Source of the DNA: Thermoactinospora rubra
GTDB lineage: Bacteria > Actinomycetota > Actinomycetes > Streptosporangiales > Streptosporangiaceae
Length of the DNA stretch: 64,000 bases
Direction: 5' to 3'
Assembly (NCBI RefSeq): GCF_002093975.1
Contig: NZ_KZ084333.1
Span: 29,510 to 93,509 of the forward strand
Shown: piece by piece, positions 37,058 to 45,641 of the stretch
How positions within the stretch are numbered: the first letter of the stretch is position 1
Layout of the letters: every line of letters begins with the position of its first letter
Program-made: the position numbers and the translations under genes
Notes under the pieces: generated by a model
Databases searched by the model: none
What the model was told of the DNA's origin: nothing
The model's input: the letters and a program-made list of their open reading frames with translations, nothing else

Positions 37058-37807
37058 TCAGTAGCCCGCACCCGTGAGCAGGCCGCCGTCCACGGTGAAC
37101 TCGCTGCCGGTGCAGTAACTGGCCCGGTCCGAAGCCAGGAACGCTACCACGTGGGAGACCTCCACCGGCTTGGCGAAGCGCTTGATCACCATGGACTTCA
37201 GGAACGCCTCGCCGTCCACCTTGGCCATCAGGTCCGGGTCGACGGCCATGGGGGTGTGGATCGCGCCGGGGTGGACGCTGTTGACGCGGATCTTGAAGGG
37301 GGCAAGCTCGCGGGCCGCGGCCTTGGTGACGCCGCGCACGCCGAACTTGGAGGCTGAGTAGGCCGACAGGCCCGCCGCGCCGATGAAGCCCTCGATGGAG
37401 GAGATGTTGACGATCGAGCCGCGTCCCATGGCCTTCATCGGCTCGATCACCGACTTGATCCCCAGCCAGGTGCCCTTGAGGTTGACGTCGAGGACCCGGT
37501 CGAACTCCTCGAGGGTCATCTCCTCTATAGGCCGATATTTCAGGATTCCGGCGTTGTTGACCAGGACGTCGAGCCTGCCGTACGCCTCCAGCGCGGCGTC
37601 CACCGCGGCCCGCCACTCGCCCGGGTCGGTCACGTCGTGCCGGACGAAGACCGCGCCGGTCTCGGCGGCCAGCGCCTTGCCCTCCTCCTCCAGCACGTCC
37701 CCGAACACCACGCGAGCGCCCTCCTCCAGGAACAGCCGCACGTGCGCCGCCCCCATGCCCCGCGCCCCGCCGGTGATCAGCGCCACCTTGCCGTCGAGCA
37801 GCCCCAT
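37058..37807 (-). CDS. Short-chain dehydrogenase, hydroxysteroid-dehydrogenase-like
   Basis: A classical SDR of 249 residues with NAD(P) motif TGGARGMG, NNAGI, catalytic Ser in ISSIEGFIG and Tyr-Lys in AYSASKFG, then HPGAIHTPM. The sequence resembles actinobacterial 3alpha/20beta-hydroxysteroid dehydrogenase-type SDRs. It is the last gene of a five-gene leftward operon; its ATG overlaps the TGA of the ADP-forming ligase gene (TGATG), so the two are translationally coupled. It probably oxidises a hydroxyl or reduces a ketone on the pathway intermediate; the exact substrate is not known. Confidence 0.88.
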   Translation of the reverse strand: MGLLDGKVALITGGARGMGAAHVRLFLEEGARVVFGDVLEEEGKALAAETGAVFVRHDVTDPGEWRAAVDAALEAYGRLDVLVNNAGILKYRPIEEMTLEEFDRVLDVNLKGTWLGIKSVIEPMKAMGRGSIVNISSIEGFIGAAGLSAYSASKFGVRGVTKAAARELAPFKIRVNSVHPGAIHTPMAVDPDLMAKVDGEAFLKSMVIKRFAKPVEVSHVVAFLASDRASYCTGSEFTVDGGLLTGAGY

Positions 37808-39831
37808 CAGGCTCTCCTTCCCGCGGCCACCGCGACGGCCGCCGCCTCCATCGTCCGGTACACCGGCATCCCCGCGGCCAGCTCGCGCACCCGGTCCTCC
37901 ACGCCCGGCGGGGCGACGTCGGCGTTCCGCGTCACGAGCGTGATCCTCGCGCCGCGCGTCGCGGCCAGCTCGGCGACGTAGGCGTACAGCGGCCCGGCCG
38001 CGTCGCCAGAGGCGTCGCCGTAGGTGAAGAAGCTCTGCACGTTCACGTGCGCCACGACGTCGCGGTACGGCTGCCGCCGCACGACCGCCTCGATCACCTC
38101 GCGCACCAGCGAGGGACGGCCGCGCGGGCCCACCGGGATCTCCAGCGGGTTGCCCGGCCCGGCGCCGGGCGCGGTGGCCAGCGCCCGCAGCTCGTCGGCG
38201 GCGTCCTCCGGCAGGGGGTCGAGGACGAGCCCGGCCGCGTCGAAGGCGTCGGCCGCCAGCACCCCGGCCCCTCCGCTCGGGCCGACGACCAGCACACCGC
38301 CGTTCCCCGCCCCACCGCTCCCGCCAGCCCCGCCGTCCGCCGCGGCTCCGCCGTACGCCTGGAAGTAGGCCAGCACCCCGATCAGGTCGTCCTGGCTCGT
38401 CACCAGCGCCGTCCCGGTCTGCTCGGCGAGCGCCCGCCACACGCGGCCGTCGCCCGCCATGCTCCCGGTGTGCGAGGCCGCCGCCCGCCCGCCCTGCCGC
38501 GTCCGGCCGCCGACCAGCAGCACCGTGGGCAGGCTCGTGGCCGACAGCGCCTCGAACAGCGCCCTGCCGTCGCGCGGGTCCTCCAGGTACATCCCCACGG
38601 CCGTGGTGTGCTCGTCCCGCGACAGCCACCGCAGCAGCTCGGCCGGGGTCACGTCGGCGGCGTTGCCCACGGTGACCACCCGGCTGAACGCCAGGCCACG
38701 CCGCTCGCCCACCTTGACGACCTCCCCGGCCAGCCCACCGCTCTGCGAGATCAGCGCCACCCCGCCGGGCGGGCCCAGCCCGCCGCCGACGAACGTCTGC
38801 CGCCCCCGCGGGCAGTAGACGCCCATGCAGTTCGGGCCCAGCAGCCTCGTGCCCGCCTCCCGGGCCGCCGCGACCAGCTCCGCCTCCCGCTCCGGATGGC
38901 CCGCCTCGCCGAAGCCGCCGCTCATCACCTGCACGTACGGCACGCCGCCCGCCTGCCGCACCACCTCGGCGCAGCGCTCGGCGGGCACCGCCACCAGGGC
39001 GTAGTCCACCTCCGCCTCAGCCAGCGACCGGACGGCCCGAACCCCGGCCACCCGGTCCCCCTCCGGGTGCACGGCCACCACGGGGGTTCCCGCGGCCTTG
39101 TAGAAGTCCAGGAACATGGTCCCGAAGTTGGGCTTGGCGGCCGAGGCGCCGACCACCGCCACGGCCCTGGGTTCGAAGAGCCGGGTGAAGTCGCTCTCGC
39201 GGCTCTCGCGCGGCGGCGCGGCCGGGCCCTCGACGTAGCGGGCGTCGACGGCCACCACGCCGGACGGCGAGGCGATGACCGGGTTCAGCTCGAACTCGCC
39301 GAGCCGCAGGCGTTCCCACAGGCCGCCCGGACCGCCGACCGCCATGAGCAGCTTGACGACGGCGTCCACGTCGACCGGGCCGGCGCCGCGGAAGCCGTAC
39401 AGCAGCCTGGACCCGCGCAAAGACCCGATCATCGCCCGCGCGTCGTCCTCGGTGACGGGGCACAGCCGCAGCGCGGTGTCGTCCAGCGCCTCGGTCCAGA
39501 TCCCGCCCAGCCCGGACAGGAGCACCGGGCCGAACCCGGGGTCGCGCACGAGGCCCACGATGAGCTCGACGCCCGGCGGCGCCTGCTCCTCGACCAGGAA
39601 GCCCGTGGCGGGAACCCCGCGCGCCAGCATGTCGGCCGCGGCGCCGGCCACCTCGCCGGCGCGCAGGCCCAGCCGTACGCCGCCCACGTCGGACTTGTGG
39701 AGCGGCCCGACGGCCTTGAGCACCAGCGGCTCGGCCAGCCCCTCGCACGCCAGGCCCGCCACGCCGCGGGGGACCGGGATGCCGGCCTCCCGCAGCAGCG
39801 CCTTGACCTCCGGCTCAGACCAGGTGGCCAT
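37807..39831 (-). CDS. ADP-forming acyl-CoA synthetase (acetate-CoA ligase-like)
   Basis: A 674-residue protein of the NDP-forming acyl-CoA synthetase superfamily. The ATP-grasp part (about 1-215, with VLKAVGPLHKSDVGGVRLG) is N-terminal, followed by a CoA-binding Rossmann part (AVAVVGASAAKPNFGTMF) and a succinyl-CoA-ligase-like part (GVALISQSGGLAGEVVKVGE, ASHTGSMAGDGRVW). Many homologues carry the ATP-grasp part at the C-terminus, so the order is rearranged. It would activate an acid, or recover ATP from its CoA ester. The start overlaps the AMP-ligase gene by 17 bases. Confidence 0.87.
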   Translation of the reverse strand: MATWSEPEVKALLREAGIPVPRGVAGLACEGLAEPLVLKAVGPLHKSDVGGVRLGLRAGEVAGAAADMLARGVPATGFLVEEQAPPGVELIVGLVRDPGFGPVLLSGLGGIWTEALDDTALRLCPVTEDDARAMIGSLRGSRLLYGFRGAGPVDVDAVVKLLMAVGGPGGLWERLRLGEFELNPVIASPSGVVAVDARYVEGPAAPPRESRESDFTRLFEPRAVAVVGASAAKPNFGTMFLDFYKAAGTPVVAVHPEGDRVAGVRAVRSLAEAEVDYALVAVPAERCAEVVRQAGGVPYVQVMSGGFGEAGHPEREAELVAAAREAGTRLLGPNCMGVYCPRGRQTFVGGGLGPPGGVALISQSGGLAGEVVKVGERRGLAFSRVVTVGNAADVTPAELLRWLSRDEHTTAVGMYLEDPRDGRALFEALSATSLPTVLLVGGRTRQGGRAAASHTGSMAGDGRVWRALAEQTGTALVTSQDDLIGVLAYFQAYGGAAADGGAGGSGGAGNGGVLVVGPSGGAGVLAADAFDAAGLVLDPLPEDAADELRALATAPGAGPGNPLEIPVGPRGRPSLVREVIEAVVRRQPYRDVVAHVNVQSFFTYGDASGDAAGPLYAYVAELAATRGARITLVTRNADVAPPGVEDRVRELAAGMPVYRTMEAAAVAVAAGRRA

Positions 39832-41353
39832 ACAGCTGCCTGATCTCGCGGCGCAGCAGCTTGCCCGGCCCGCCGGAGGCGTCCTGGAAGTGCGGCAGCG
39901 ACTCGGCGACCACGACGTGGTCGGGCCGCTGGTGGGCGGGCAGCGTCTCGGCGAGCGCCTGGCCGATCTTGGCGGCGTCCAGCGAGTGCCCGGCGCGCGG
40001 CACGACCGCGAGGAGGATCTTCTGCTCGACCGCCGTCTCGGCGTGCTCGGGGACGCCGACCACCCCGGCCTCGGCGACGCCGTCGAGCGCCGCGGCGGCC
40101 TCCTCGATGACGACCGGCTGGGTCCACAGGCCGTCCTTGAGGATGGCGTCCTCCCGGCGGCCCAGCACGGTCAGCACGCCGTCCTCCGACAGGACGCCCA
40201 GGTCGCCGCCGACGTACCACTCGCCGCGCAGCACCTCGGCCGTCTTGTCCGGCAGCCCGTCGTAGCCCGCCATGCGGTGCGGCCCGGCCAGGTTGATCTC
40301 GCCGGCCCGGCCCACGACCCGGTTGCCGGCGGGGTCGGTGATCTGGACGGCGTTGCCCATCCGGGCCCGTCCGGAGGAGCCGAGCGGGATCGAGCCGTCG
40401 TCCACGCGGCCCATGCACGTGTAGGGGGCCTCGGTCTGGCCGTAGTAGGAGTACACGCCGGCGTCGGGCAGCCGTTCCTTGATCCGCGAGAGCATCGTGG
40501 CCGTCAGCGGCTCGCCGCCCAGCATGATCACCCGGATGGAGGACAGGTCCACGCCCTCGTGCTCGGAGGAGCCCAGCAGCGCGGCGTAGAAGGACGGGAT
40601 CTGCGAGACGTGCGTGACCCGCTCGCGCGGCACCACCCGCAGGAAGTTCGACGGGCCCCAGTCCTGCTCCAGGACCAGGCGCATCCCGGCGTACAGGGCG
40701 GGCCCGGCGATCGCCGGGAAGCCGATGCCCCAGATGATCGCGCCGGTGCCGAAGACGGAGTCCTCCGAGTGCGGGACGTCGAGCCAGATCCGCGCGGTCG
40801 CCAGGGAGGAGTCGTGGGTGTGCACGACCGGCTTGGGCAGCCCGGTGGTGCCGGACGTGTAGTACAGCGCCACCGGGTCGTCGCCGAAGGCCCCCAGCGG
40901 CGGCTCGTCCTCCCTCGCCGAGTCGAGCGTCGCGGCGTCGATCCAGGTCCGTACGGCGGGCAGCGCGGGTTTGATCCGCTCCACCACCTCCGCGACCGTC
41001 GAGTCGTGGACGAAGGCCGTGCATCCCGAGCCCGCCACCACGGCCTGGAGCGTCTCCACCGGCCAGTAGGGGTTCAGCGCCGCGGTGACCACGCCCAGCT
41101 TGGCTTGGGCGAGGTAGATCTGGGCGACCTGGAGCGTCTCGTTGAGCAGCGCGGCGACCCGCTGGCCGGGGGCGATCCCGGCGGCCAGCAGCGCGTGGGC
41201 GCGGCGGTTGACGACGCGGTTGAGCTGGTCGTAGGTGAAGCTCTGCTCGCCGCAGTAGGTCAGCGCCACCCGGTCGGGCGTGCGCAGCGCGCCCGCGGTC
41301 AGGACCGCGTAGCCGTAGTTCCCGTAGGGGGATCGCTGTGGTGATGGCGTCAT
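39815..41353 (-). CDS. AMP-dependent acyl-CoA synthetase
   Basis: A 512-residue adenylate-forming ligase with the canonical P-loop YYTSGTTGLPKP, YGQTEAPYTCMG (motif A5), the YVGGDLG hinge region and the C-terminal catalytic lysine in SGGPGKLLRREI. It couples a carboxylic acid to CoA through an acyl-adenylate. It is the third gene of the leftward operon, 17 bases after the VOC gene, and overlaps the ADP-forming ligase gene. The presence of AMP- and ADP-forming ligases side by side suggests two different acids, or activation and CoA recycling of one. Confidence 0.9.
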   Translation of the reverse strand: MTPSPQRSPYGNYGYAVLTAGALRTPDRVALTYCGEQSFTYDQLNRVVNRRAHALLAAGIAPGQRVAALLNETLQVAQIYLAQAKLGVVTAALNPYWPVETLQAVVAGSGCTAFVHDSTVAEVVERIKPALPAVRTWIDAATLDSAREDEPPLGAFGDDPVALYYTSGTTGLPKPVVHTHDSSLATARIWLDVPHSEDSVFGTGAIIWGIGFPAIAGPALYAGMRLVLEQDWGPSNFLRVVPRERVTHVSQIPSFYAALLGSSEHEGVDLSSIRVIMLGGEPLTATMLSRIKERLPDAGVYSYYGQTEAPYTCMGRVDDGSIPLGSSGRARMGNAVQITDPAGNRVVGRAGEINLAGPHRMAGYDGLPDKTAEVLRGEWYVGGDLGVLSEDGVLTVLGRREDAILKDGLWTQPVVIEEAAAALDGVAEAGVVGVPEHAETAVEQKILLAVVPRAGHSLDAAKIGQALAETLPAHQRPDHVVVAESLPHFQDASGGPGKLLRREIRQLYGHLV

Positions 41354-41370
41354 GGGGGTGCCTCCGCGGG

Positions 41371-41697
41371 TCAGAGGGGCTGGTAGAGCACGAAGACGTT
41401 GCCTGACGGGTCGCGCAGGACCGCCCTGCGCTCGTGGGGGCCCGTCTCGGGGGCCCGCTCGACGGCCGCGCCCCGCTCGGTGAACTCCCGTACGGCCCGC
41501 GCGAGGTCCTCCACCTTGTACGACGGCGCTGCCTGGGCGGCGACGTGCTCGGCCGGCCCGGCCAGCGCCACGGTCACCCCTCCGGCGTCGAGCGCGGCGA
41601 AGCGGTCGCCGTCGCGGAACTTCACCGGCAGGCCGTAGAAGGCGATCGCCTGGTCCAGGTCGGCGACGGGGACGAGCACGTTGCCCAGCTTGATCAC
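41371..41697 (-). CDS. VOC (glyoxalase/dioxygenase-fold) protein
   Basis: A 108-residue single-domain VOC protein with two beta-alpha-beta-beta-beta modules: VLVPVADLDQAIAFYGLPV at the start and VREFTERGAAVERAPETG, ending LRDPSGNVFVLYQPL. Members bind metals and catalyse isomerase, epimerase or dioxygenase steps; the usual metal ligands cannot be assigned with confidence. The GTG start overlaps the upstream OB-fold gene stop (GTGA). It is the second gene of the ligase operon. A methylmalonyl-CoA-epimerase-like or ring-modifying role is possible but unproved. Confidence 0.8.
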   Translation of the reverse strand: MIKLGNVLVPVADLDQAIAFYGLPVKFRDGDRFAALDAGGVTVALAGPAEHVAAQAAPSYKVEDLARAVREFTERGAAVERAPETGPHERRAVLRDPSGNVFVLYQPL

Positions 41698-42146
41698 GCG
41701 GGTCTCCAGTGGGGTAGGTCGTCGAGGTAGGTCACCCGGACCGGCAGGCCGACGCGCACCCGCTCCGGCGGGCAGCCCACGACCTGGCCGAAGGCCCTGC
41801 CGCCCTCGGGGAGGTCGATCCAGGCCAGGACGTACGGCTCGCGCCCGCGGAAGCCGGGGGCGAAGGAGCGGTGCACGACCGTGAAGGTGTGCACCGTGCC
41901 GGCGCCGGACAGCAGGCGGGTGACCAGTTCGCCGCCGCAGGAGGGGCAGGAGGCCGCCTGGCCGTAGGCTGGGTCGCCGGTCGCGGCTGGACGGTCGTGC
42001 TTCGGGCCCGGGCTCCGGCCGGCCGGTTCATGGTTCTGGTCGTGGACGGTGGCGGCGTGGGCGCCGGGCGGGGGTTCCTGCGCTCGGTGACCGCACGCCG
42101 TGCAGTGCCGGATGGCCAGCTCGCACGCGGCCCGGTGGGGGTCCAT
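41694..42146 (-). CDS. Zn-ribbon/OB-fold protein (DUF35, ChsH2-like)
   Basis: A 150-residue DUF35-type protein: a rubredoxin-like zinc ribbon followed by an OB fold (TVHTFTVVHRSFAPGF, YVLAWIDLPEGG). These proteins usually partner thiolase-like or MaoC/hydratase proteins in steroid side-chain degradation. The zinc knuckles CTACG (near residue 15) and CPSCG (near 67) are separated by about 45 Pro/His-rich residues, far more than usual. No lipid-transfer protein partner is next to it. It is first in the five-gene operon, and its ATG at 42146 lies about 8 bases after a -10-like TAGCTT, so the mRNA is near-leaderless. Confidence 0.82.
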   Translation of the reverse strand: MDPHRAACELAIRHCTACGHRAQEPPPGAHAATVHDQNHEPAGRSPGPKHDRPAATGDPAYGQAASCPSCGGELVTRLLSGAGTVHTFTVVHRSFAPGFRGREPYVLAWIDLPEGGRAFGQVVGCPPERVRVGLPVRVTYLDDLPHWRPA

Positions 42147-42152
42147 CGCAAG

Positions 42153-42172
42153 CCAAGCTAGCGCACGCTTGG
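42153..42172 (-). promoter_or_regulatory. Operator/promoter of the ligase operon
   Basis: Read on the minus strand this is CCAAGCGTGCGCTAGCTTGG, differing at one base from the element before the acyl-CoA dehydrogenase operon (24402-24421). It includes the -10-like TAGCTT (42160-42155), eight bases before the ATG of the OB-fold gene, and a KstR2-like half-site. It occupies almost the whole 39-base gap after the kinase gene. Confidence 0.7.
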
Positions 42173-42185
42173 TTAGGCGGCAAGC

Positions 42186-43979
42186 CTAGTCGGGCGCGGG
42201 CGTCTCCTCGACGCCCGCGGCGTCCTCGTCGGGAGCCGCGGCCTCGGCGGTGGGCGAGGCCGCCTCGGACGTCGGGGCGGCGACGCCGGGCTCCGAGGTG
42301 CGGCCGGCCGAGGGCGCCGCCGACGGCCCCGGCGTGCCCGAGCCCGTGGCGTCCGTCGAGGTCGGCGCCGGGCAGGCGGGCCCGTCCATGGGGACCTCCC
42401 TGACCTGCGGGCCCTGGGCCGAGGCGGGCTCGGTGGCGACGATGACGCCGAAGTACGCCCGCCGCCCGCACGGCACGTCGCCCAGGTCGTGCGTGAACGG
42501 GTGCGTGTAGGCCGTCTGCCCGCTCAGCGTGTGGGTCTCGGTGTGGACGGTCCTGGCCGGGCCGTCGCCGTCGCGCCGCGTGTAGGCGAGCTTCAGCCGG
42601 ATGGGGGCCGCGCTGACGGCGTCGACGCGCACGGCCCCGGCCGAGCCGCTCCACCCCATGATGCTCGCCTGCCGTACGGCGGGGCCGCCGGCCGGGCCGG
42701 GCGACCGCGAGGCCGTCGGAGCGGACGTCGGCGTGGGGACCGGGGGAACGGTGGCCGGCAGGCCCTGGGAGCCGGTCGGCGTGGGGGCGGGCCCCCGGGT
42801 TTCCGGCGGCGCGGTCCCGGGCCGTGTGGCCCCAGGTTGCGTGACCCCGGGCCGTGTGGTCCCGGGCTGGGCGGTTCCGGGCGGTAAGGAGGAGGTCGGC
42901 GACTTGTTGTCGGCGGGGTCGGGGTCGATCGCGTGCGGGGACTCCGCCGGGGGCATGAGGAAGGGCCCGCCCCGGCCGCCGCCCGAGACCAGCACCGCGA
43001 CGAGCACGGCCACGACCGCGCCGCCCGCGATCCACAGGTGCGGCGGCATCCGCGGCACCAGGCTCACCCACGAGCGCCGCGTGCGCGCCACCGTGGTCGC
43101 GGCGGTCGCCTGGTCGGCCTTGGCCAGCGGGAAGCGCAGGGCCAGGAGCGTGGCCAGCTCGGCTAAATGCCGCCGGCCGCGGTCGGCCCAGTCGGGCCCG
43201 TACCCGGCCAGGGCGTCCTCCTCCAGCTCGGCGGCGAACCGGGCGGCCGAGCCGTACCTGCCGGCGGGGTCCTTGGCCAGCCCGCGGCGCAGCAGGTCGC
43301 GCAGCGTGTCGGGGGCCGGCTCCAGCGGGACGGGCGCGCTCAGGTGCCTGTCGCGGACCTCGGCGGTGCTTCCCCGGTACGGCGGGCGGCCCATGACGCA
43401 CTCGAACAGCAGGCAGGCGGCGGCGTACAGGTCGCAGGCCTGGCTCGCGGGCTCCCCCCGCCACAGCTCGGGGGCCAGGTACGGCGGCGTGCCCGGCGGC
43501 ACGCCGGGCTCCTCGACGTAGCCGACGACGCCGAAGTCGGTGACCTTGCCGGCGCCGTCGGCCTGGACCAGGACGTTCTCCGGCTTGAGGTCGCGGTGGA
43601 GGACGCCCTTGGCGTGCGCGGCGGCGAGCGCCCGCAGGACGTCGCGCAGGACGACCAGGGCCGCCTCGGGGCTCATCCGGCCGCGCTCGGCGAGGATCGT
43701 GCGCAGCGGCACCCCGTCGACCAGCTCCATGACCACGGCGGCGCGGGTGGGGGTCTCGACGTACTCGTGGAGCCTGACCACGTGGGGGTCGTCGAGCTCG
43801 ACCAGCCGGGGGGTCTCGGCGGTGTAGCGGGCCATGAACTCGGAGTCGCGGCGCAGGGCGGCGTTGAGATACTTGATCGCGACGTACGCGCCCGTTTCCT
43901 GGTAGGTGGCGAGGAACACTCTTCCGGTACGGCCGGCGCCCAGCTGGCGTACTTCTCGGTACCCCGGGACCAAGATCAA
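42186..43979 (-). CDS. Membrane Ser/Thr protein kinase with Pro/Thr-rich outer region
   Basis: A 597-residue eukaryotic-type kinase. The kinase domain has GAGRTGRVFLATY, YVAIKYLN, catalytic loop LHRDLKPENVLV, TDFGVVGYV and PPYLAPELWRG. One membrane helix lies near residue 315 (LWIAGGAVVAVLVAVLVSG). The outside carries degenerate TxPGxTRPG-type repeats and a beta-rich domain with two cysteine pairs, then an Ala/Glu/Pro tail. The start is TTG at 43979, since no ATG or GTG is available in frame near the glycine loop. It differs from the two 10-14 kb kinases (HRDLKPEN rather than HRDFKPxN), so it is not a recent copy. Confidence 0.88.
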   Translation of the reverse strand: MILVPGYREVRQLGAGRTGRVFLATYQETGAYVAIKYLNAALRRDSEFMARYTAETPRLVELDDPHVVRLHEYVETPTRAAVVMELVDGVPLRTILAERGRMSPEAALVVLRDVLRALAAAHAKGVLHRDLKPENVLVQADGAGKVTDFGVVGYVEEPGVPPGTPPYLAPELWRGEPASQACDLYAAACLLFECVMGRPPYRGSTAEVRDRHLSAPVPLEPAPDTLRDLLRRGLAKDPAGRYGSAARFAAELEEDALAGYGPDWADRGRRHLAELATLLALRFPLAKADQATAATTVARTRRSWVSLVPRMPPHLWIAGGAVVAVLVAVLVSGGGRGGPFLMPPAESPHAIDPDPADNKSPTSSLPPGTAQPGTTRPGVTQPGATRPGTAPPETRGPAPTPTGSQGLPATVPPVPTPTSAPTASRSPGPAGGPAVRQASIMGWSGSAGAVRVDAVSAAPIRLKLAYTRRDGDGPARTVHTETHTLSGQTAYTHPFTHDLGDVPCGRRAYFGVIVATEPASAQGPQVREVPMDGPACPAPTSTDATGSGTPGPSAAPSAGRTSEPGVAAPTSEAASPTAEAAAPDEDAAGVEETPAPD

Positions 43980-44138
43980 CTCCCATCAGAGTCGCCCGTC
44001 TTGGATTCGACGGTCTCACCCGGGGCGTGGGTTGTCACGATTCTTGAAATTTCACCCTTCGAGGTGTTCGGGTGACATTTCGTGACAGATTCTCGGAGCG
44101 GGAATGGGGTGTTAGGGTTTGCGGTGGCAGATTTCCCA

Positions 44139-44152
44139 AGCAAGCGCTCGGG
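44139..44152 (+). promoter_or_regulatory. KstR2-like operator before cysteine-hydrolase gene
   Basis: AGCAAGCGCTCGGG has the complete left arm and nn centre of AnCAAGnnCTTGnT with two right-arm mismatches, and is preceded by another CCCAAG. It ends at the ribosome-binding site GGGAGG (44150-44155) of the gene starting at 44162. Confidence 0.55.
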
Positions 44153-44161
44153 AGGCTAGGT

Positions 44162-44863
44162 GTGGGCCGTACGGCGGTGCTCGTGATGGAGATGCAGCGC
44201 GGCGTTGTCGAGAAATTTCCGGACCTCGCGGCTCCCGGCATGGTCGCCACGCTCGCGATGCTCCTGGACGCCGCCCGCGCCGCCGGCGTCCCGGTGATCC
44301 ACTGCACCGCCGCCTTCCGCGCCGACCGGGCGGGCTCGCACGTCGGCAACTGCCCGTTCATCGTGCGCCTGCTGGAGGACCCCGCCCACATGCTGGAGGG
44401 CACGGCGGCGGTGGAGGTGCTCGCTCCGCTGCTGGGTCCGGGCGACCTGGAGAGCCGCCGCTACCACGGCTTCTCGCCGTTCACCGGGACGTCGCTCGAT
44501 GTGACCCTGCGCTCGCTGGGCGTCTCGCACGTCGTCGCGACGGGGGTGTCGCTCAACCTCGGCATCCCGGGCCTGGCGCTGGAGGCCGTGAACCTCGGCT
44601 ATCGCGTCACCGTGGTGACCGACGCGGTCTCGGGGACGCCGCAGGAGTACGCGCGTGCCGTCCTCCGGAACACGATCAGCCTGCTGGCCACGCGCGTCAC
44701 GGCCGATGACCTGATGGCGCGATGGCACCAAGCCACGCCACCCGCCCCGGCCCAGCCGGGAGGCGCGACGGCGGATAGCCCGGCCGCAGGCCAGGGAAGG
44801 CTTCCCTCCAGAGGCAGGGCCCCGGCACCGGGAGCGGGCGAGCCGCCGGAAGGAGCGGGCTGA
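44162..44863 (+). CDS. Isochorismatase-like cysteine hydrolase lacking catalytic residues
   Basis: A 233-residue isochorismatase-fold protein (AVLVMEMQRGVVEKF, HCTAAFRADRAGS, ATGVSLNLGIPGLALEAVNLG). The active-site Asp of the usual DMQ motif is Glu here (MEMQ), and the position of the nucleophilic Cys (usually in TxVCV) is Gly in SLNLGI, so classical cysteine hydrolysis is not possible. GTG at 44162 follows GGGAGG with six bases between; in-frame extension upstream would run through the operator. The C-terminal 45 residues are Pro/Ala-rich. The stop overlaps the following SDR start (TGATG), coupling the two. Confidence 0.75.
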   Translation: MGRTAVLVMEMQRGVVEKFPDLAAPGMVATLAMLLDAARAAGVPVIHCTAAFRADRAGSHVGNCPFIVRLLEDPAHMLEGTAAVEVLAPLLGPGDLESRRYHGFSPFTGTSLDVTLRSLGVSHVVATGVSLNLGIPGLALEAVNLGYRVTVVTDAVSGTPQEYARAVLRNTISLLATRVTADDLMARWHQATPPAPAQPGGATADSPAAGQGRLPSRGRAPAPGAGEPPEGAG

Positions 44864-45630
44864 TGGAAGGCATGCGGCTGGACGGCAGGGTGGCCGTGGT
44901 GACCGGGGGAGCCGGGGCGATCGGGGCGGCCGTCGGGCGTGACCTCGCCTCCCTGGGCGCCCACGTGGTCGTCGCCGACGTCGACCTCCCGGGCGCCGAG
45001 AAGGTGGCCGGCGAGCTGACCGTCGACCTGGAGGGCACCGCCAGGCTGCGGCTCGGCCGCGCGACGGCCCTGGACCTGGCCTCGCCCAAGTCCATCGAGG
45101 AGTTCGCCGGAGCCGTCGGCGCCGTGGACATCCTCGTCCACAACGCCGGCGTGTCGGTCGTCGAGCCCTTCACCGCCGCCGACCCCGAGAACTGGGACCT
45201 GATGTGGCACGTCAACCTGCGCGGCCCCATGCTGCTGACCAAGCTGCTCCTGCCGCGCATGACCGAGCGCGGATGGGGCCGCGTGGTGTTCGTCTCCTCC
45301 GACGGCGCGCGGGCCGGCTCGGGCGGCGAGGGCGCCTACGCCGCGACCAAGGCCGGGCTGTTCGGCCTGGCCAAGAGCCTGGCCAGGGAGGTCGCCAGGG
45401 CGGGCGTCACCGTCAACGTGGTGTGCCCCGGCCCCACCGACACCCCGATGCTGCGCAAGATCGGCGCCGAGAAGCCGGGGCTGGTGGACAGGCTCGCCCA
45501 GAGCATCCCGCTGCGCCGCCTGGGCACCCCCGAGGACGTCTCCGGCCTGGTCGCCTACCTGTGCACCGAGCGCGCCGCCTACATCACCGGCCAGACCATG
45601 TCGGTGAGCGGCGGCATCACCATGCAGTGA
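44863..45630 (+). CDS. Short-chain dehydrogenase/reductase
   Basis: A classical SDR of 255 residues: TGGAGAIGAAVG NAD(P) loop, HNAGVS, catalytic Ser in FVSSDGARAG and Tyr/Lys in AYAATKAGL, then CPGPTDTPML. An N-terminal Asp-rich strand (VVADVDLPG) suggests NAD rather than NADP. Its ATG overlaps the stop of the upstream isochorismatase-like gene, so they form a two-gene operon under the operator at 44139. It is probably a ring or side-chain hydroxyl dehydrogenase in the same pathway. Confidence 0.88.
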   Translation: MEGMRLDGRVAVVTGGAGAIGAAVGRDLASLGAHVVVADVDLPGAEKVAGELTVDLEGTARLRLGRATALDLASPKSIEEFAGAVGAVDILVHNAGVSVVEPFTAADPENWDLMWHVNLRGPMLLTKLLLPRMTERGWGRVVFVSSDGARAGSGGEGAYAATKAGLFGLAKSLAREVARAGVTVNVVCPGPTDTPMLRKIGAEKPGLVDRLAQSIPLRRLGTPEDVSGLVAYLCTERAAYITGQTMSVSGGITMQ

Positions 45631-45641
45631 GCGCGATGAGC

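Noticed and set aside
42800..42900. Repeats in the third kinase gene as a possible regulatory repeat
   Set aside because: They are in-frame TxPG-type extracytoplasmic repeats in a coding region.
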